From Clostridia bacterium (GTDB taxonomy: Bacteria; Bacillota; Clostridia; Oscillospirales; UBA644), in assembly GCA_017424085.1 (NCBI GenBank), contig JAFPBP010000261.1, forward strand, positions 1 to 7,638: a stretch of DNA of 7,638 bases. Reading direction: 5' to 3'. Below, in pieces: positions 5,644 to 7,638 of the stretch. How positions within the stretch are numbered: the first letter of the stretch is position 1; the number at the start of each line of letters is the position of its first letter. The notes below the pieces were generated by a model. That model saw nothing but the letters and a program-made list of their open reading frames with translations. It did no database searches and had not been told where the DNA came from. The translations under genes were made by a program, and so were the position numbers.

Positions 5644-6810
5644 ATGAAAAAGCTCCTTGCGCTTTGCCTTACGGCGCTGATGCTGGCGTGCACCGCCTGC
5701 TCCGCCACCCCCAATCTCGGGGTGGACGGCTCTGATCTCGCGCCCTTTATCATCGGCGGGATCGGACCTCTGTCCGAGGATCGTGCCCGATACGGGACCT
5801 CGGTCATGCAGGGGGCACAGATCGCCGTCAACGAGATCAACGCCTCGGGCGGGGTCAACGGCTTTCGGCTGGTGCTGAATTTTCAGGATTCCAAGGGAAA
5901 CGGGAAAACCGCCGTTGCAACCTACGATAAGCTGATGGATAACGATATGCGGGTTCTGTTGGGCGGTGTCTTCTCCGATGAGACCGAAGCCCTGCTTCCG
6001 TCGTTGGAGCGGGACGGCATTCTTGCCATCACTCCCACCGCCTCGGGGAACGATCTGATCGAAGCGAAGAATTTGTTCCGCCTTGGGTACAGTAATGGGC
6101 GCGTGGGCTCCATAATCGCTGATTTTATCGCCGATCGCCTGCTGGGGCAAACGGTGCTCGTCGTCTATTCCGACGACGTATTCGGGGGCTCTGAGGTGCA
6201 GGAGAGCCTCGTCTCGGTGGGAGAAGGACGGGCGCTGCGGATCTGCTCGGCTTGCATCCCCAACGAGGGCGTGCCCGACTTCGACGAGGCGCTGGATCTT
6301 TTGGAAACCGAGATGCCTCAGGTGCTGGTGCTTGCTCTGTCTCCCTCCCGTGCCGCGGAATTTCTGCATCTTGCGGAGTGGACCGAGGAAAGCGGGATCA
6401 CGGTCTTCTGTACGGTTCCCCCCCATGGGACGATCCGTCCGAGGAACGACCTGTCCGATTACGACGGCATCGCTCTGATCACCGCCTTTTCTCCCGATGA
6501 CGAGAGGGCTGTGACGAAGAATTTCGTGCAGAATTATAAGGACGCTTACGATGAGATCCCCGATTGCTACGCCGCCGATGCCTACGATGCGGTCTACGCC
6601 ATCGCAGAAGCCATCCGACGGGCGGGGATCACCCCGAAGAACGTGGAAAACGATGATTTCCATACGAAAATGATCTCCGCTATGACCAAGGTTGAGGTGC
6701 AGGGGGTTACGGGGACTTTGTCCTGGACCACCGACGGAGAATCCACCCGTGCCGCCGCCGTGAAGATCTATCGGGAGGGGGCGTATCTGCCCTATCAGCC
6801 TGCCGCGTGA
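5644..6810 (+). CDS. LivK-like type 1 periplasmic-binding-fold lipoprotein
   Basis: This 388-residue protein resembles the branched-chain amino acid/amide binding proteins of ABC importers (Peripla_BP_6 type). It has a lipoprotein-like signal peptide, MKKLLALCLTALMLACTAC; Cys16 or Cys19 may be the lipidated residue, and neither lipobox is ideal. The mature domain starts with IGGIGPLSEDRARYG (37-51), then MQGAQIAVNEINASGG (55-70) and VLLGGVFSDETEALLP (104-119), the usual order in LivK. A later AADAYDAVYAIAEAI (310-324) is also typical. The ATG at 5644 is chosen because it has AAGGGAAG at 5630-5637 and opens a signal peptide; the frame is open back to 5593, but that extension lies within birA and would bury the signal peptide. 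No LivHMGF genes are beside it, so it is either an orphan binding protein or a sensor. No clear terminator follows before the tyrS promoter. Confidence 0.88.
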   Translation: MKKLLALCLTALMLACTACSATPNLGVDGSDLAPFIIGGIGPLSEDRARYGTSVMQGAQIAVNEINASGGVNGFRLVLNFQDSKGNGKTAVATYDKLMDNDMRVLLGGVFSDETEALLPSLERDGILAITPTASGNDLIEAKNLFRLGYSNGRVGSIIADFIADRLLGQTVLVVYSDDVFGGSEVQESLVSVGEGRALRICSACIPNEGVPDFDEALDLLETEMPQVLVLALSPSRAAEFLHLAEWTEESGITVFCTVPPHGTIRPRNDLSDYDGIALITAFSPDDERAVTKNFVQNYKDAYDEIPDCYAADAYDAVYAIAEAIRRAGITPKNVENDDFHTKMISAMTKVEVQGVTGTLSWTTDGESTRAAAVKIYREGAYLPYQPAA

Positions 6811-6830
6811 AAGAAATTTCCCTTGGGGGC

Positions 6831-6859
6831 TTGATTTTTTCTTTGAATTGTGATATAAT
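6831..6859 (+). promoter_or_regulatory. Promoter for tyrS
   Basis: TTGATT (6831-6836), a 17-base spacer and a perfect TATAAT (6854-6859), with TG at 6851-6852 forming an extended -10. Transcription should begin near 6866, leaving only about 35 bases of leader before the ATG at 6901. Confidence 0.83.
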
Positions 6860-6900
6860 GACAGGTAAGCAATTTACTATTTGATATAAGGAGTAATATC

Positions 6901-7638
6901 ATGCAAATTTACGAAGAATTGGTTGCCCGCGGTCTGATCGCTCAGACCACCGACGAAAAGCAGATCCGTGACCTTGTGAACAACGGACAGGCAACCTTCT
7001 ACATCGGGTTTGACCCCACCGCAGATTCCCTGCACGTGGGTCACTTTATGGCGCTCTGTCTCATGAAGCGCCTGCAGATGGCGGGCAACAAGCCCATCGC
7101 CCTCATCGGCGGCGGCACCGCCATGATCGGAGACCCCTCGGGGAGAACCGATATGCGTTCCATGATGACCCGTGAGACCATCGAGCATAACTGCGCCTGC
7201 TTCAAAAAGCAGATGGAGCGGTTCATCGAATTCGGCGAGGGCAAGGCACAGATGGTGAACAACGCCGACTGGCTTCTGAATCTGAATTACGTGGACTTCA
7301 TCCGTGACATCGGCGCATGCTTCTCGGTGAACAACATGCTGCGCGCCGAATGCTTCAAGCAGCGCATGGAAAAGGGTCTGTCCTTCCTGGAATTCAATTA
7401 CATGCCCATGCAGTCCTACGACTTCTACCATCTGTATCAGCACTACGGCTGCAATATGCAGTTTGGCGGCAATGACCAGTGGAGCAATATGCTGGGCGGC
7501 ACTGAGCTGATCCGCAGAAAGCTGGGTAAGGATGCCCACGCCATGACCATCACACTGCTCCTGAACTCCGAGGGTAAGAAGATGGGTAAGACCGCTTCCG
7601 GCGCAGTGTGGCTGGATCCCAATAAGACTTCTCCCTTC
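6901..7638 (+). CDS. tyrS: Tyrosyl-tRNA synthetase, N-terminal 246 residues (cut by window end)
   Basis: This cytosolic class I synthetase charges tRNA-Tyr with tyrosine. The frame is open from ATG 6901 to the last base, covering almost the whole Rossmann catalytic domain; the C-terminal anticodon-binding and S4-like parts are outside the window. The sequence shows YIGFDPTADSLHVGH (34-48) with the HIGH-type motif HVGH, IGGGTAMIGDPSGR (69-82), QFGGNDQWSN (187-196) that helps bind tyrosine, and KMGKT (227-231), the family's variant of KMSKS. The full protein is normally about 400 residues. The start is supported by AAGGAG (6888-6893) seven bases upstream and by the promoter just before it. It is transcribed separately from the operon upstream, though read-through is possible because no clear terminator lies between. 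Confidence 0.97.
   Translation, partial: MQIYEELVARGLIAQTTDEKQIRDLVNNGQATFYIGFDPTADSLHVGHFMALCLMKRLQMAGNKPIALIGGGTAMIGDPSGRTDMRSMMTRETIEHNCACFKKQMERFIEFGEGKAQMVNNADWLLNLNYVDFIRDIGACFSVNNMLRAECFKQRMEKGLSFLEFNYMPMQSYDFYHLYQHYGCNMQFGGNDQWSNMLGGTELIRRKLGKDAHAMTITLLLNSEGKKMGKTASGAVWLDPNKTSPF

Noticed and set aside
4587..6663. Long - strand frames opposite birA and the LivK-like gene (4587-5858, 5605-6663)
   Set aside because: They oppose clearly recognised protein genes, lack ribosome binding sites and look like low-complexity shadow translations.
6810..6844. Possible terminator hairpin AAAGAAA/TTTCTTT between the LivK-like gene and tyrS
   Set aside because: The stem is only A-T pairs with a few G-C, the loop is over 20 bases, and the 3' arm lies inside the tyrS promoter spacer.

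Overview
The window looks like chromosomal DNA of a Gram-positive anaerobe of the class Clostridia, probably a gut-associated lineage. This rests on strong TTGACA/TATAAT-type promoters with 17-base spacers, purine-rich ribosome binding sites (AGAGG, AAGGAG), U-tailed intrinsic terminators, lipoprotein solute-binding proteins in place of periplasmic ones, and protein motifs of clostridial type. The species cannot be named from sequence alone. All supported genes are on the + strand.

Layout. (1) 1-275: the 3' end of a zinc-dependent cytidine/deoxycytidylate deaminase gene, followed by a terminator. (2) 378-3866: two tandem, complete, single-gene transcription units. Each has a conserved upstream block, a promoter, a lipoprotein solute-binding protein gene and a terminator. 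The two proteins (501 and 504 residues) are about 76% identical by hand alignment. No permease or ATPase gene is beside either. (3) 3876-6810: a probable three-gene operon from one consensus promoter, encoding a ten-helix EamA/DMT-family transporter, a biotin-protein ligase without a DNA-binding domain, and a LivK-like type 1 periplasmic-binding-fold lipoprotein that starts one base after the ligase stop. (4) 6831-7638: a separate promoter and the first 246 codons of tyrosyl-tRNA synthetase, cut by the window end.

How the genes may work together. The three binding lipoproteins would sit on the outer face of the membrane and hand solutes to transporters encoded elsewhere. The duplicated pair shares its control sequences and N-terminal half but differs sharply around residues 319-356, which fits duplication followed by a change of ligand. 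The transporter-biotin ligase-lipoprotein operon may link uptake of a nutrient, possibly biotin or a precursor, to its use, but this is inference. Intergenic gaps are all under 300 bases; the longest (2008-2293) holds a terminator, a weak hairpin and a promoter region. I saw no RNA gene, CRISPR array, insertion sequence or prophage gene. I found no clear new system; the best leads are the duplicated units and their shared upstream block.
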